The notes below the pieces were generated by a model. The model was not told the DNA's origin. It did no database searches and saw nothing but the letters and a program-made list of their open reading frames with translations. Below, piece by piece: positions 8,363 through 18,287 of a stretch of DNA of 64,000 bases. The position numbers were made by a program, and so were the translations under genes. The DNA comes from Bordetella bronchialis (GTDB lineage Bacteria; Pseudomonadota; Gammaproteobacteria; Burkholderiales; Burkholderiaceae_B). The stretch lies in NCBI RefSeq assembly GCF_001676705.1, contig NZ_CP016170.1, positions 1,674,001 to 1,738,000 of the forward strand, in the 5' to 3' direction. The number at the start of each line of letters is the position of its first letter. Position 1 is the first letter of the stretch.

Positions 8363-8919
8363 GGAAGCGTCCGCACGCGCGGCCGTATCGGGCGGCAGGG
8401 CGTACCGTGGCAGATCATATTGGACGGCATGTCCTTGAAGACCGAGCTGCGCGCGCCGATGACGGCGTTGTGCCGGATCGTGACGCCGGGCGCGATGAAG
8501 ACATCCGTGGCGATCCAGGCGCCATCCTCGATCACGATGGGCCGGCCGCGGATGGGGAACTCGGGCAGCGCCGCGTCGTGGTCGCCGGCGCACAGATAGC
8601 CTCGTTGCGAAACCACGGCATGCTGGCCGATGTGGATATCGGCCAGGCTGTACAGGACCACGTCGTCGCCGATCCAGGAATAGTCGCCGATGTGGACCTT
8701 CCAGGGGTAGGTGATCTTGGCGCTGGCGCGAACCAGCACCTTGCGGCCCACCTGCGCGCCGAACAGGCGCAGCAGGAAGCGGCGGAAGCCGTACGCGAAC
8801 TGCGGGGAATAGCGGAAAGCCGTGCTTTGCACCATCCACCATAGCTGCACGTAGAGGGCACTCCTGCCGCGGAAGCCGGCCGGCACCTGGAAAAGGTTGA
8901 GTCTTTGGAACGTATCCAT
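8359..8919 (-). CDS. wcaF: WcaF-type polysaccharide acetyltransferase (left-handed beta-helix)
   Basis: The 186-aa protein belongs to the hexapeptide-repeat acyltransferases and probably O-acetylates a sugar of the exopolysaccharide from acetyl-CoA. Its N-terminal segment FQVPAGFRGRSALYVQLWW is typical of WcaF. The hexapeptide coils run from about VRASAKITYPWKVHIGDYSW to IAPGVTIRHNAVIGARS. The ATG at 8919 has a strong AAGGAG ribosome site; an upstream in-frame ATG at 8961 has none. It lies 16 bp after the preceding glycosyltransferase gene and overlaps wcaI. Confidence 0.85.
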   Translation of the reverse strand: MDTFQRLNLFQVPAGFRGRSALYVQLWWMVQSTAFRYSPQFAYGFRRFLLRLFGAQVGRKVLVRASAKITYPWKVHIGDYSWIGDDVVLYSLADIHIGQHAVVSQRGYLCAGDHDAALPEFPIRGRPIVIEDGAWIATDVFIAPGVTIRHNAVIGARSSVFKDMPSNMICHGTPCRPIRPRVRTLP

Positions 8920-8935
8920 GGCCGGCTCCTTCTGG

Positions 8936-9826
8936 TCAGTGTGTGCCGCCGCGGACGGCATCCACGCCCGTGGCGGCAGGGGCGGCAGCGGCCATCGCGG
9001 CGCGGAGTTCGCGCGATTTTATGCCGATCTGCCAGTAGTACATGGAACGGGCCACCGCGTAGTCCAGGCCGGTCTTGCCGTCCAGGAACCCCAGGCGCAG
9101 GATGTAGCAATGCACGAAGGCGGCGGGGGCCTTGAAGGGCATGGCCGCGAAGATCCGTTTCATCATGGAGCGCAGTCCGATGTTGGCTTCGCGCGGGTCG
9201 TTCAGCAGCCCCTTGACCCGTAGATTGGCTTCCCAATCCGAATACTTGTTGTGCTTGTCGAAATAGTGATACAGGCCGTCGTGGTCGTGATGCGCCATGC
9301 GGTGCTTGAGCAGGAACACCGGGCCGTCGACCTGCGGCTGGTAATGCCCTTCGACTTCCCACATATTGGCCACGTCCAGGTCGTTGTAGTCCAGGAAGCG
9401 CGACCGTGAGCGCGGCAGCAGGACCAGCTTGTACACGCGGTGGCCGTGGTTCAGCTGCTTGCCGCAGAACACATAGTTGAAGCCGACGAAGGCGCCGCCG
9501 GCGCCCTGGGCGAATCGCGGCAGGCAGTCGTTGATTTCCCGCGCCAGCTCGGGCGTCATCACTTCGTCGGCATCGACGTACAGCACGACTTCGTGCGAGA
9601 AGGGCAGGTTGTCCAGGCACCACTGCTTTTTCTTGGGATAGCGCCGGTTCCATTGGAATTGCACGACGCGTGCCCCCAGGCTGGTGGCGATCTCCACGGT
9701 GCGGTCGGTGCTATGGGAGTCGACGACGAACACTTCGTCGAAGTCCGAGAGCGCCCGCAGGCATTTGTCGATGTTCCGTTCCTCGTTCTTGGTCATCACG
9801 ATGACGGATACCGGTACGCGGCTCAT
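8936..9826 (-). CDS. Family 2 glycosyltransferase
   Basis: A GT-A glycosyltransferase of 296 aa, probably acting on the polysaccharide repeat unit. The N-terminus VPVSVIVMTKNEERNIDKCL, VDSHSTDRT and the metal-binding VLYVDADEVM mark family 2. The C-terminal part is rich in His and aromatic residues (MAHHDHDGLYHYFDKHNKY), as in the WcaE-like and lipopolysaccharide core-glucosyltransferase groups. The ATG at 9826 overlaps the upstream gene stop by 4 bp. Sugar specificity is not visible. Confidence 0.87.
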   Translation of the reverse strand: MSRVPVSVIVMTKNEERNIDKCLRALSDFDEVFVVDSHSTDRTVEIATSLGARVVQFQWNRRYPKKKQWCLDNLPFSHEVVLYVDADEVMTPELAREINDCLPRFAQGAGGAFVGFNYVFCGKQLNHGHRVYKLVLLPRSRSRFLDYNDLDVANMWEVEGHYQPQVDGPVFLLKHRMAHHDHDGLYHYFDKHNKYSDWEANLRVKGLLNDPREANIGLRSMMKRIFAAMPFKAPAAFVHCYILRLGFLDGKTGLDYAVARSMYYWQIGIKSRELRAAMAAAAPAATGVDAVRGGTH

Positions 9827-10977
9827 GTGCGTGCTCCTACGCGGTCTAGCGCCTGTTTGCGCAGCAAGGGTTGGAAGAGGTCGGCCACATTGCGGCAATG
9901 GCGTTCCAGCGAGAAGTCCGCGGCCCGCTGGGGGCCGAGGTCCGAGAGATGCTGGCGGCGCGAGCTGTCGCGGGCCAGCGCGCGCACGGCGCTGGCCACG
10001 GCGGCCGCGTCGCCGACGGGAACGAGCTCGCCGAATTTGCCGTCCTCCAGGATCTCCGCCGGGCCGGACGGGCAATCGGTGGCCACGACCGGCACGCCCA
10101 GGCACAGGGCTTCCACCAGCACGATGCCGAAGCTTTCGCGCTCCGAGACCGACAGGAAGATATCGGCGCCGGCCAGCATGGGGAAGGGGTTGTCCACGTG
10201 TCCGACCAGGCGCACGGGGCTGCCCGGCAGGCGTTCGGCGATCTGGGCCTCGAAGTCGGCGCGCTGCGGCCCTTCCCCGACGATGGTAAAGGCGATGCCG
10301 GGGTCGTTCAGCAGGCAGGCCGCGTCGATCAGCGTCTGGAAGCCCTTGTTGCTGACCAGCCGGCCCACCGAAACGACGTGCACGCGGCCGTCGCGCGGCA
10401 GGGTCTGGCCCTCCGCCCGGGCCTGCGCGCGCACGTCGTCCAGCGGGATGCCGTTGTAGATGTGCCGGCATTTGTCCTTGAGGGACGGCACCATGTCGAC
10501 CAGGTCGCGGACCACGCCGCGCGAGACGCCCACCACGTCGTCGTGGGCGCCGTAGCACAGCCGCAGCAGCGTGCGCTTCAGCCGCCCCAGGCTGGTCGAG
10601 CGATAGTGCGCGGACGGGCTGTTGTGCTCGAAGGCGACGGTGCGGAAGGTGCCGGGCATCAGGGTGCGCGCCGCGGCCACCAGGATGTTGCAGATCAGGC
10701 CGTGGGAACAGACCACGGCCGGTTGCTGGCGGCGGATGGTGGCCATCAGCTTGAACAGGCTCCAGGGCGAGGAAAGCTGCATGGCGCGATTGCTGAGCTT
10801 GCGCGCGATGCCGCGCGTGACGGTGGCCTTGCTGGGCGTGAACTCATGCTCGATCTCCCGCATGCAGAACAGCGAGGTGCTGAGCCCATGCCGGGGCAGC
10901 TCTTCCAGCATGAAGTACACGCATCGGCCCACGCCACCGCGATGCAGATCGGGAACAACGAATAGGATATCAACCAT
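9823..10977 (-). CDS. Family 4 glycosyltransferase
   Basis: This 384-aa GT-B enzyme begins MVDILFVVPDLHRGGVGRC. The donor-binding half contains VVSVGRLVSNKGFQTLIDA, FTIVGEGPQR and the EX7E-type motif ESFGIVLVEALCLGVPVV, all typical of retaining GT4 enzymes. The ATG at 10977 overlaps the polymerase gene by 8 bp. It probably adds one residue of the repeat unit on the cytoplasmic side of the inner membrane. Donor and acceptor are unknown. Confidence 0.88.
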   Translation of the reverse strand: MVDILFVVPDLHRGGVGRCVYFMLEELPRHGLSTSLFCMREIEHEFTPSKATVTRGIARKLSNRAMQLSSPWSLFKLMATIRRQQPAVVCSHGLICNILVAAARTLMPGTFRTVAFEHNSPSAHYRSTSLGRLKRTLLRLCYGAHDDVVGVSRGVVRDLVDMVPSLKDKCRHIYNGIPLDDVRAQARAEGQTLPRDGRVHVVSVGRLVSNKGFQTLIDAACLLNDPGIAFTIVGEGPQRADFEAQIAERLPGSPVRLVGHVDNPFPMLAGADIFLSVSERESFGIVLVEALCLGVPVVATDCPSGPAEILEDGKFGELVPVGDAAAVASAVRALARDSSRRQHLSDLGPQRAADFSLERHCRNVADLFQPLLRKQALDRVGART

Positions 10978-12328
10978 GATGCGGCAACCTCGGGATGGCG
11001 GTTCGTCCGGGTGTTTGCCCGGGAAGGATCGGACGCGGGTCGCGATGGGGCGGCCACGCGGGCGCAACGGGCCGTACCGGCGCCACGGGCCGGACGGCGC
11101 TCGCCTCGTAGGGCGAGATCGGCGGACGGTAGTTGCGCAACAGGGATAGGCAGTAGGTCAACAGGAAACCGGTCAGGGCGGTTTTGGGCGCGTAGGCCAG
11201 GCCGCCGGACATGGAATCGATCAGGATATAGACGGGCATGCAGGCGATCAGGTAGCGGCGATGCATGTCCAGCCCGGCGTTGCCGTTGCGCCGCCCCAGG
11301 GCCAGCAGCATCAGCAGCAGGGGCGGGCCCATGATGGCGATGGTGCCGACCAGGCCGAACTTCATCAGGTAGAACGCCCAGGAGTTATGCGCGAAGGTGC
11401 CCAGTTCGAAGCCTTCTTCCCCCATGACCCAGTAGCGGTAGCCGGCGCCATGGCCGAAAAAGGGCTTCTCCCGGAACTGCCCCATCTGGCCTTCGTATTC
11501 CTGCACGCGCGCGCCATAGCTGGAATCGTCGTCCAGCGACTCCACGGTCAGTATCCGGTCGGCCAGCACATCCAGGTAGCCGATCACGTAGAACACCAGC
11601 AGGCCGGCGACGATCGCCGGCGCGAAGATGACCGTGGCCCGGCGCAGCGCCCCCACTTTGCCGCCCAGCAGGACCGCGATGCTTACCGTGATCCCCAGCT
11701 GCAGGTACTGGCTGCGATTCAGCGAGAACACCAGCGCGACGAACATGAACATGATCATCAGGTAGGCCGTGCGGGACTTGAGCCCCAGGACTTCGCGGAA
11801 ATACAGGATGGACGTTATGGACATGGGCAGCGCCCAGATGCCCAGGTTGACATCCCGCACCGGGTCCACGGTGCTGAAGCCGATGGCGACCTTGACGATC
11901 ATCTGGATCGATACGGCCAGGCCCGACGCGACGATGGCCCATTGCAGCTTGCGGTAGGCGTCCGGGCCGTCGATGTCCTTGTAGCAAAGGTAGGGCGTGA
12001 TCAGGAAGTACACGACGATGCGCATGTCGCGCGCCATATCGCCGACTTCTATGCCCGGAGGCGGCGGGGCCATATAGATCAGGTAGCACCAGGCCAGCAG
12101 GTTCAGTCCCATCAGCACGGTGATGCGCGCCGGCGGCAGGCGGTAGGCCTCCGGATCGGCCAGCCGCAGGAATTTCACGGCGAGGATGGCGACGAAAAGC
12201 AGGTCGAAGCCCGACAGCTTGAAGCCGCCCACCGCGATGACCAGCGCTTCGTTGCTCAGCGCCAGGGCCGAGAACACGAAGGCGCACAGCAGCGGGACGG
12301 TCGAATAATGCCTTTGGACGTGGCGCAT
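10970..12328 (-). CDS. O-antigen ligase/polymerase-like membrane protein (Wzy candidate)
   Basis: The 452-aa protein is strongly hydrophobic, with about ten to twelve membrane segments from FVFSALALSNEALVIAVGG to ALTGFLLTYCLSLL. A long hydrophilic periplasmic loop between the later segments contains GHGAGYRYWVMGEEGFELGT and FAHNSWAFYLMKFGLVG, as in the O-antigen ligase family. Its place between glycosyltransferases and the flippase suggests it polymerises the repeat unit in the periplasm. The C-terminal tail after about residue 405 is Pro/Arg-rich with a repeated PVAP element and is probably disordered. A ligase role cannot be excluded. Confidence 0.78.
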   Translation of the reverse strand: MRHVQRHYSTVPLLCAFVFSALALSNEALVIAVGGFKLSGFDLLFVAILAVKFLRLADPEAYRLPPARITVLMGLNLLAWCYLIYMAPPPPGIEVGDMARDMRIVVYFLITPYLCYKDIDGPDAYRKLQWAIVASGLAVSIQMIVKVAIGFSTVDPVRDVNLGIWALPMSITSILYFREVLGLKSRTAYLMIMFMFVALVFSLNRSQYLQLGITVSIAVLLGGKVGALRRATVIFAPAIVAGLLVFYVIGYLDVLADRILTVESLDDDSSYGARVQEYEGQMGQFREKPFFGHGAGYRYWVMGEEGFELGTFAHNSWAFYLMKFGLVGTIAIMGPPLLLMLLALGRRNGNAGLDMHRRYLIACMPVYILIDSMSGGLAYAPKTALTGFLLTYCLSLLRNYRPPISPYEASAVRPVAPVRPVAPAWPPHRDPRPILPGQTPGRTAIPRLPHHG

Positions 12329-12337
12329 GGCGGCTCC

Positions 12338-13258
12338 CTAGTGGGCGTTCCAGTCGTCGCGGCCGACCACTTTGTGCAGCAGCTTGTCGAACAGGTAATC
12401 CAGGTCGCCCTGCCGCGCATGCGCCGCCACCTTGGCCGCCCGGCAGGACAGGCCGAAAAGCGGTCCCATGCCCGTTTCGGTGGCGCGGATGTTGCCGACG
12501 ATCTGGTCGCGCTCGCGCTCCAGCACGTCCTGCAGCAGCGCCGTCTTGGTTTCTTCATGCGCGGTATAGACGCCCATGGCCGAAGGCACGATCAGGTTGG
12601 GGCCGTCTTGAAGCAGCCGGCTCCAGAGCTCCAGGTCCATGCAATAGCGCATTTCTTCCTTCAGCAGGCCATGGCGCTCCAGGCTGTCGCGGCGGAACAG
12701 CGCCACCTGGTTGGGAATGGAGGCGCGCACCACCGTCAGCTTGGCCCGCGTGAGCGGGATGTAATAGACCTGCCGGAAGATGCGGTTGTCGGCATCGGCG
12801 ATGTACAGGTGGCCGTTGACGATGGGCGGCCGGCGCTTGGCCGCGGCGCGGCCCAGCTTGACCAGCGCGCCCGGGCAATACAGGTCGTCGGAGTTCTGCC
12901 AGCCGACATAGTCGCCGGTGGCCATCGCGAACCCCTTGTTGATGGCATGCGACTGGCCGCGATCCGGCTTGCTCTCCCAATAGGCCAGGTGCGATTCGTA
13001 CTTGCGGATGATGTCCACGCTGCCGTCCGTGGAGCCGCCGTCCATGATGATGTATTCCAGCTTGGGATAGCCTTGGTTCAGGACCGAAAGGATGGTGCGT
13101 TCCAGGAAGCGCGCCTGGTTGTACGACGGCGTGACGACCGTCACCGTGGGCAGGCTGTCGCTGTCCGGCGGGGGCGGCGGGATCTGCAGCCGGCTGACGA
13201 AGTCGACCAGGCTACGGGTGGATTTCAAATGGCGCTTGCGCATCAAGGACCTCAGCAT
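12338..13258 (-). CDS. Family 2 glycosyltransferase (WcaA-like)
   Basis: This GT-A enzyme of about 306 aa has VTVVTPSYNQARFLERTILS, MDGGSTDGS and the DXD-type region GWQNSDDLYCPGA. Such proteins add sugars from nucleotide donors to lipid-linked intermediates. I chose the ATG at 13258, which lies 10 bp after the wzx stop; the in-frame ATG at 13243, five codons later, has a somewhat better ribosome-site spacing and is an alternative. The longest frame (to 13327) would overlap wzx and is rejected. The substrate is unknown. Confidence 0.85.
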   Translation of the reverse strand: MLRSLMRKRHLKSTRSLVDFVSRLQIPPPPPDSDSLPTVTVVTPSYNQARFLERTILSVLNQGYPKLEYIIMDGGSTDGSVDIIRKYESHLAYWESKPDRGQSHAINKGFAMATGDYVGWQNSDDLYCPGALVKLGRAAAKRRPPIVNGHLYIADADNRIFRQVYYIPLTRAKLTVVRASIPNQVALFRRDSLERHGLLKEEMRYCMDLELWSRLLQDGPNLIVPSAMGVYTAHEETKTALLQDVLERERDQIVGNIRATETGMGPLFGLSCRAAKVAAHARQGDLDYLFDKLLHKVVGRDDWNAH

Positions 13259-13268
13259 GGGCGGGAAA

Positions 13269-14585
13269 CTACCGTGTTGCGGTGCGGGCAGGGACGAAAG
13301 GCGGCGGGCGGGATTGCCGCAAGGCAAGATATATGCCGTAGAGCGTCGTCAGCGAATAGGCGATGCGGGCCCAGCCGGCGGCGCTTTCGCCCACCGGCGC
13401 CACCAGCATGAAAAGCACGCAGACCATGCTGACGCCGGCCAGGCCGTTCAGCACGGCCACGGCCCGGCTATTGCCCATGCCCAGTAGCGAGAAGTGCGCC
13501 ACGACGTTCAGGGACAAGAGTCCGGCGGCCAGTATCAGCAGGCGGAAGGTGGCCAGGTGGCCGGCGGTATAGGCGTGGCCCAGCATCAGCGACAGGACGG
13601 GGCCGCTTGCCGCCAGCGCCACCGCCGTGCCCAGCACCGACAGCGTCAGGTTGACGGCCATCAGGCGGCGCACCTCGCGGGATACCGCGCGCTCGCCGTC
13701 GGCGCCCGCCGCCAGGTGGCTGACCCGCGGCATGGTTTTCTGGAATACCGCCACCGACGCGGTGTGGATCATCTGGCCGATCTGCGCGCCGACGGTGTAG
13801 ATCGCGAGGGTGGCGGGGCCCAGCAGCGAGCCCACCAGGATGCGGTCCACCGATCCGAAGGCCACGGCGCTCAGGCTATTCAGCCAGGACCAGCGCGAGA
13901 AGCGGAAGGCCGCGCCCATGGCGGTGCGGTCCAGCAGTGGCCGCACGACGTAATGGCCGTCGCGGCGGGCGAAGACGTGCATCTTGATCAGCCCGGTGGC
14001 CAGCAGCCCGCCGGCCTGGGTCAGGCTGGCCAGTGTGGGGGAATGCGTCAGCATGGCCACGGTGCATGTAGCGCCGTAGGCCGTGAAACGGCCGCCCACC
14101 TCGCACAGCGCGGTCGTCGCGAAGGCCTCGCGCCCCTTCAGGCAGCCGGTGAACAACTGGTCGAATTGCTGGCTCAGGTAGACCACCATCGCCGGCAGGG
14201 CCAGCGTCGAAACCGGTATGCCGCCGAAGGTGGCGTCGGGCCATAGCCAGGACACGCCGCCCCAGGCGGCCAGCGCCAGGGCCATGACGAACGCCAGCGC
14301 GCAGCCGACCAGGGCGAAACTGACCCCGGCGCCCCGCATGGCGCCGCCGGCCTCGTGCAGCCGTTCGGATACGAGTTTGGTGCCGGTGACGGCCGCGCCC
14401 AGGTTGGCGACGTTGCCGAATCCGGCCAGCGCCATGATCATGGCGAACTGGCCGAAGCCCACCGTGCCCAGCTGGCGCAGCAGGATGGGCGTGGCCGCCA
14501 GGGCGATCAGTGGCCCCAGACCGTATTCCATCAAGCCCCAGAACGAGGCATTGCCGGCGATGTACTTCCTGACGAGCGCACGCAT
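13269..14585 (-). CDS. wzx: Wzx-type lipid-linked oligosaccharide flippase
   Basis: A 438-aa polytopic membrane protein with about twelve hydrophobic segments, starting with SFWGLMEYGLGPLIALAATPILL. This N-terminal pattern and the spacing of segments match the polysaccharide-biosynthesis flippase family. It would translocate the undecaprenyl-pyrophosphate-linked repeat unit to the periplasm for the Wzy-like protein encoded next to it. It is separated by 67 bp from fcl upstream and 10 bp from the following glycosyltransferase. The family is clear; substrate specificity is not. Confidence 0.85.
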   Translation of the reverse strand: MRALVRKYIAGNASFWGLMEYGLGPLIALAATPILLRQLGTVGFGQFAMIMALAGFGNVANLGAAVTGTKLVSERLHEAGGAMRGAGVSFALVGCALAFVMALALAAWGGVSWLWPDATFGGIPVSTLALPAMVVYLSQQFDQLFTGCLKGREAFATTALCEVGGRFTAYGATCTVAMLTHSPTLASLTQAGGLLATGLIKMHVFARRDGHYVVRPLLDRTAMGAAFRFSRWSWLNSLSAVAFGSVDRILVGSLLGPATLAIYTVGAQIGQMIHTASVAVFQKTMPRVSHLAAGADGERAVSREVRRLMAVNLTLSVLGTAVALAASGPVLSLMLGHAYTAGHLATFRLLILAAGLLSLNVVAHFSLLGMGNSRAVAVLNGLAGVSMVCVLFMLVAPVGESAAGWARIAYSLTTLYGIYLALRQSRPPPFVPARTATR

Positions 14586-14652
14586 GAGCGCGATTCCCCC
14601 CTGTCGATGGCGCGTATCCCTTACCCGGGCCAGCCCCTGGCGTTAACAGGCC

Positions 14653-15606
14653 CTAGGCCATGGGCAGCGCCTGCCGCGCGGCATGGCGTACATAGTCGTG
14701 GTAGGTGGATTCGATCCCCTGGCGCAGGCCCATCTCCGCGCGCCAGCCCAGCGCGTGGATGCGGCTGACGTCCAGCAGCTTGCGCGGCGTGCCGTCCGGC
14801 TTGCTGGCGTCGTACACCAGATCGCCCTGGTAGCCCACCACCTGGGCCACCATGGCGGCCAGTTCCGCGATGGAGACATCGTTGCCCACGCCGATGTTGT
14901 AGACGCCTTCCGCCCGGTCGGACTCGGCCAGCATGACGCAGGCGCGGGCCAGGTCGTCCACGTGCAGGAACTCGCGCCGGGGCTTGCCGGTTCCCCAGAT
15001 CGGCACCGAGGGCGCGCCCTGTTCGCGCGCCTCGTGGAACTTGCGGATCAGGGCGGGCAGCACGTGGCTGTTTTCCAGGTCGTAGTTGTCGTTGGGGCCG
15101 TACAGGTTCGTCGGCATGGCGCACAGGTAGCGCGCGCCGTACTGGCGGTTGTAGGCCTCGCACAGTTTCAGGCCGGCGATCTTGGCGATGGCGTAGGGCT
15201 CGTTGGTCGGCTCCAGGGGGCCGGTCAGCAGGGCGTCCTCGCGCATCGGCTGCGGGGCCAGCTTGGGGTAGATGCAGGACGATCCCAGGAACAGCAGGCG
15301 CCGCACGCCGGCGGAATGGGCCGCGCGGATGACATTGCATTCCATCATCAGGTTGCGGTACAGGAAGTCCACCGGATAGTTCTGGTTGGCCAGGATGCCG
15401 CCTACTTTGGCGGCGGCCAGGTAGACCGTGTCCACCCGCTGGGTGCAGAAGAAACGGTTCACCTGGTTCTGGTTTTCCAGGTCCAGTTCGGTGTGGGTCC
15501 GCGTGACGATGTTGCGGTAGCCGCGCCGGCGCAGCTCGCGCTCGATGGCCGAACCGACCATGCCGCGATGGCCGGCGATGTAGACGTGCTGATCCAGGTC
15601 CGCCAT
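14653..15606 (-). CDS. fcl: GDP-L-fucose synthase
   Basis: This bifunctional epimerase-reductase converts GDP-4-keto-6-deoxymannose, made by Gmd, to GDP-L-fucose with NADPH. The 317-aa short-chain dehydrogenase shows the Rossmann motif [20 protein letters not shown], the catalytic YAIAK and the family segments [10 protein letters not shown] and [10 protein letters not shown]. The ATG at 15606 lies 4 bp after the gmd stop, consistent with coupled translation. Its presence implies that fucose, or a derivative, is part of the exopolysaccharide. Confidence 0.95.
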   Translation of the reverse strand: MADLDQHVYIAGHRGMVGSAIERELRRRGYRNIVTRTHTELDLENQNQVNRFFCTQRVDTVYLAAAKVGGILANQNYPVDFLYRNLMMECNVIRAAHSAGVRRLLFLGSSCIYPKLAPQPMREDALLTGPLEPTNEPYAIAKIAGLKLCEAYNRQYGARYLCAMPTNLYGPNDNYDLENSHVLPALIRKFHEAREQGAPSVPIWGTGKPRREFLHVDDLARACVMLAESDRAEGVYNIGVGNDVSIAELAAMVAQVVGYQGDLVYDASKPDGTPRKLLDVSRIHALGWRAEMGLRQGIESTYHDYVRHAARQALPMA

Positions 15607-15610
15607 GGCG

Positions 15611-16723
15611 CTACTCCTTGTAGGCGTACACTTCGTAGCCGTTCTGCTCGACCAGCGCATCGCGCTGGGCTTCCTTCAGATCGCTGGCGATCATTTCCTT
15701 GACCAGGCCGTCGAAGGTGGTGCGCGGCGTCCAGCCCAGCTTTTCGCGGGCCTTGGTGGGGTCGCCCAGCAGGGTGTCGACCTCCGTCGGGCGGAAATAG
15801 CGCGGGTCCACGCGCACGATCACCTGGCCGGGCTTGACCGCCTCGTAGGCCGGGCTCAGCAGGACGGTGGCGGTCTCGTTGACGCCTTCGCCTTCCCAGG
15901 CCAGCAGCAGGCCCAGTTCGCGCGCGGCGACGTTGATGAAGTCGCGCACGCTGTACTGCATGCCGGTGGCGATGACGAAATCCTCGGGCTTGTCCTGCTG
16001 CAGCATCAGCCACTGCATTTCCACATAGTCCCGCGCATGTCCCCAGTCGCGCAGGGCCGACAGGTTGCCCAGGTACAGGCAGTCCTCCAGGCCCAGCGCG
16101 ATGCGCGCCAGCGCGCGGGTGATCTTGCGGGTGACGAAGGTCTCGCCACGGCGCGGCGATTCGTGGTTGAACAGGATCCCGTTGCAGGCGTACATGCCGT
16201 AGGCCTCGCGATAGTTGACGCAGATCCAGTAGGCATACAGCTTGGCCACCGCGTAGGGGCTGCGCGGATAGAAGGGCGTGGTCTCGCGCTGCGGCACTTC
16301 CTGCACCAGGCCGTAGAGTTCGGAGGTCGACGCCTGGTACAGGCGGGTGCGGTCCTCCATCTTCAGGATGCGCATGGCTTCCAGCAGGCGCAGCGCGCCC
16401 AGGCCGTCGGCGTTGGCGGTGTACTCCGGTTCCTCGAACGAAACGCCGACGTGGCTCTGCGCGGCCAGGTTGTAGATCTCATCCGGCTGCACCGCCTGCA
16501 CGATGCGGATCAGGCTGCAGGCGTCCGTCATGTCGCCATGGTGCAGTACGAAGTTGCGCGGGCTGGTATGGGGATCCTGGTACAGGTGGTCGATGCGGGC
16601 GGTATTGAACAACGAGGCGCGGCGCTTGATGCCGTGCACCTCATAGCCTTTGTCCAGGAGGAATTCGGCGAGATAGGCGCCGTCCTGGCCGGTGATTCCC
16701 GTAATCAGTGCCCGTTTTGGCAT
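15611..16723 (-). CDS. gmd: GDP-mannose 4,6-dehydratase
   Basis: Gmd converts GDP-D-mannose to GDP-4-keto-6-deoxy-D-mannose, the first committed step to GDP-fucose. The 370-aa protein begins [20 protein letters not shown], with the NADP-binding glycine motif, followed by [31 protein letters not shown] and the catalytic [10 protein letters not shown]. Length and start match the family. It follows manC after a 139-bp gap, the largest inside this operon. Confidence 0.96.
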   Translation of the reverse strand: MPKRALITGITGQDGAYLAEFLLDKGYEVHGIKRRASLFNTARIDHLYQDPHTSPRNFVLHHGDMTDACSLIRIVQAVQPDEIYNLAAQSHVGVSFEEPEYTANADGLGALRLLEAMRILKMEDRTRLYQASTSELYGLVQEVPQRETTPFYPRSPYAVAKLYAYWICVNYREAYGMYACNGILFNHESPRRGETFVTRKITRALARIALGLEDCLYLGNLSALRDWGHARDYVEMQWLMLQQDKPEDFVIATGMQYSVRDFINVAARELGLLLAWEGEGVNETATVLLSPAYEAVKPGQVIVRVDPRYFRPTEVDTLLGDPTKAREKLGWTPRTTFDGLVKEMIASDLKEAQRDALVEQNGYEVYAYKE

Positions 16724-16862
16724 GGCTGTGTCCTTAAGGCTGAGAGGTCCAAGAAGATTACTGAGGCCGCGGTAGCCGGGGTATCGGCCTTAAGGTGTAA
16801 GGCGCGGCGGCGCGGCCGGTGGAGCCGGCGCCCCGCCGCGTCGGGCAGGGGCGCCGGCGGGG

Positions 16863-18287
16863 TCATACCCGTCCGTACATGTCTTCGAAACGCACGATGT
16901 CGTCCTCGCCCAGGTAGGCGCCGGACTGGACTTCGATGAGCTCCAGCGGGATCTTGCCGGGGTTTTCCAGGCAATGGACCTCGCCCAGCGGGATGTAGGT
17001 GGACTGGTTCTCGGTAAGCAGGAACGTGCGGTCGCCGTTGTGGATGCGCGCGGTGCCCGACACCACCACCCAATGTTCCGCGCGATGATGATGCATTTGC
17101 GACGACAGGCGGGCGCCCGGCTTCACGGTGATGCGCTTGATCTGGTAGCGCGGGCCCTGGCCGATGGAATCGTAGGAGCCCCAGGGGCGCCGGACTTCGC
17201 GATGGTGCGTCATCTCGCAGCGATGCTGGGCGCGGAAGGTCTCCACCACGCGCTTGACGTCCTGGGTGTGGTCCTTGTGCACCACCAGCACGGCGTCCGC
17301 GGTTTCGATGACGACGATGTTGTCCAGGCCTATCGTGGCCACCAGGCGGTTGGTGGCATGGACCAGGCAATTGCGCGAATCCTCGATCAGCACATCGCCC
17401 GCGGTGGAGTTGCCGTCCGGGCACTTGGTGGCGATGTCCCATACCGCGTCCCAGGCGCCGACGTCGCTCCAGCCCGCGTCCAGCGGCACGGCGACCGCGC
17501 TGTCGGTGCGTTCCATGACCGCGTAGTCGATGGAATCGCTGGGGCAGGCGGCAAAGGCGGCGGCGTCCAGGCGGAAGGCCGCGTCGTCGCCCGCGCCGGC
17601 CCGTACCGCCGCCTGTACGGCGGCCAGCATGTCCGGCGCCAGCCGCTGCAATTCGTGGATGAAGACCGAGGCGCGGAAGGCGAACATGCCGCTGTTCCAG
17701 TAGTAGCCGCCGTCGCGCAGGAATTGCGCCGCCCGTTCCGCATCGGGCTTTTCGACGAAGGCCTGCACGCGGCGCCAGGCGCCGTCCGAGGCCTCGGTCC
17801 GCAGATAGCCATAGCCCGTCAGCGGCGCCGTGGGGCGTACGCCGAACGTCACCAGGGCGCCCTGGCAGGCGGCCTGGTACGCGGCGCGGAAGGCCTCGCG
17901 CAGCGCCTCGCCTTCCTCCATGACGTGGTCCGAAGGCACCACCAGCATGACGGGATCCTCGCCGTCGCGCATGGCGCGCAGCGCGGCCGCGGCGATGGCG
18001 GGCGCGGTATTGCGCGCGCAGGGCTCCAGCAGCAGCTCGGCCTGGATGCCCTCCAGTTCCTGCAGCTGCTCGGCCGCGATGAAGCGGTGCGCATCGTTGC
18101 ACACCAGCAGCGGGCGGCGGGCGTCGGCGTTATTGGCCAGGCGCATCACGGTGTTCTGCAGCAGGCTGCGTTCCCCGGTCAGGCGGATGAACTGCTTGGG
18201 CAGCAGCTCGCGCGAAAGCGGCCACAGGCGCGAACCGGATCCGCCGCAAAGAATGACGGGGCGAAACTCGGGATAGGGTCCAGTCAT
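16863..18287 (-). CDS. manC: Bifunctional mannose-1-phosphate guanylyltransferase / mannose-6-phosphate isomerase
   Basis: The 474-aa protein joins a nucleotidyltransferase domain (about 1-340, with ILCGGSGSRLWPLSRELLPK, the pyrophosphorylase signature, and FVEKPD) to a C-terminal type II isomerase cupin (about 355-474, KPGARLSSQMHHHRAEHW). It makes GDP-mannose from mannose-1-phosphate and can interconvert fructose-6- and mannose-6-phosphate. The start overlaps the gmm stop by 4 bp. The missing link between its two reactions is phosphomannomutase; the only candidate here, at 23935, looks catalytically degenerate. Confidence 0.95.
   Translation of the reverse strand: MTGPYPEFRPVILCGGSGSRLWPLSRELLPKQFIRLTGERSLLQNTVMRLANNADARRPLLVCNDAHRFIAAEQLQELEGIQAELLLEPCARNTAPAIAAAALRAMRDGEDPVMLVVPSDHVMEEGEALREAFRAAYQAACQGALVTFGVRPTAPLTGYGYLRTEASDGAWRRVQAFVEKPDAERAAQFLRDGGYYWNSGMFAFRASVFIHELQRLAPDMLAAVQAAVRAGAGDDAAFRLDAAAFAACPSDSIDYAVMERTDSAVAVPLDAGWSDVGAWDAVWDIATKCPDGNSTAGDVLIEDSRNCLVHATNRLVATIGLDNIVVIETADAVLVVHKDHTQDVKRVVETFRAQHRCEMTHHREVRRPWGSYDSIGQGPRYQIKRITVKPGARLSSQMHHHRAEHWVVVSGTARIHNGDRTFLLTENQSTYIPLGEVHCLENPGKIPLELIEVQSGAYLGEDDIVRFEDMYGRV

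Noticed and set aside
8363..8842. Upstream extension of the wcaI frame
   Set aside because: It lies entirely over wcaF in another frame, and the ATG at 8362 with an ATGA overlap fits the operon pattern.
11261..13411. Open frame of 716 codons on the plus strand within the polysaccharide operon
   Set aside because: It runs antisense through three minus-strand genes with clear family motifs and spans their junctions.
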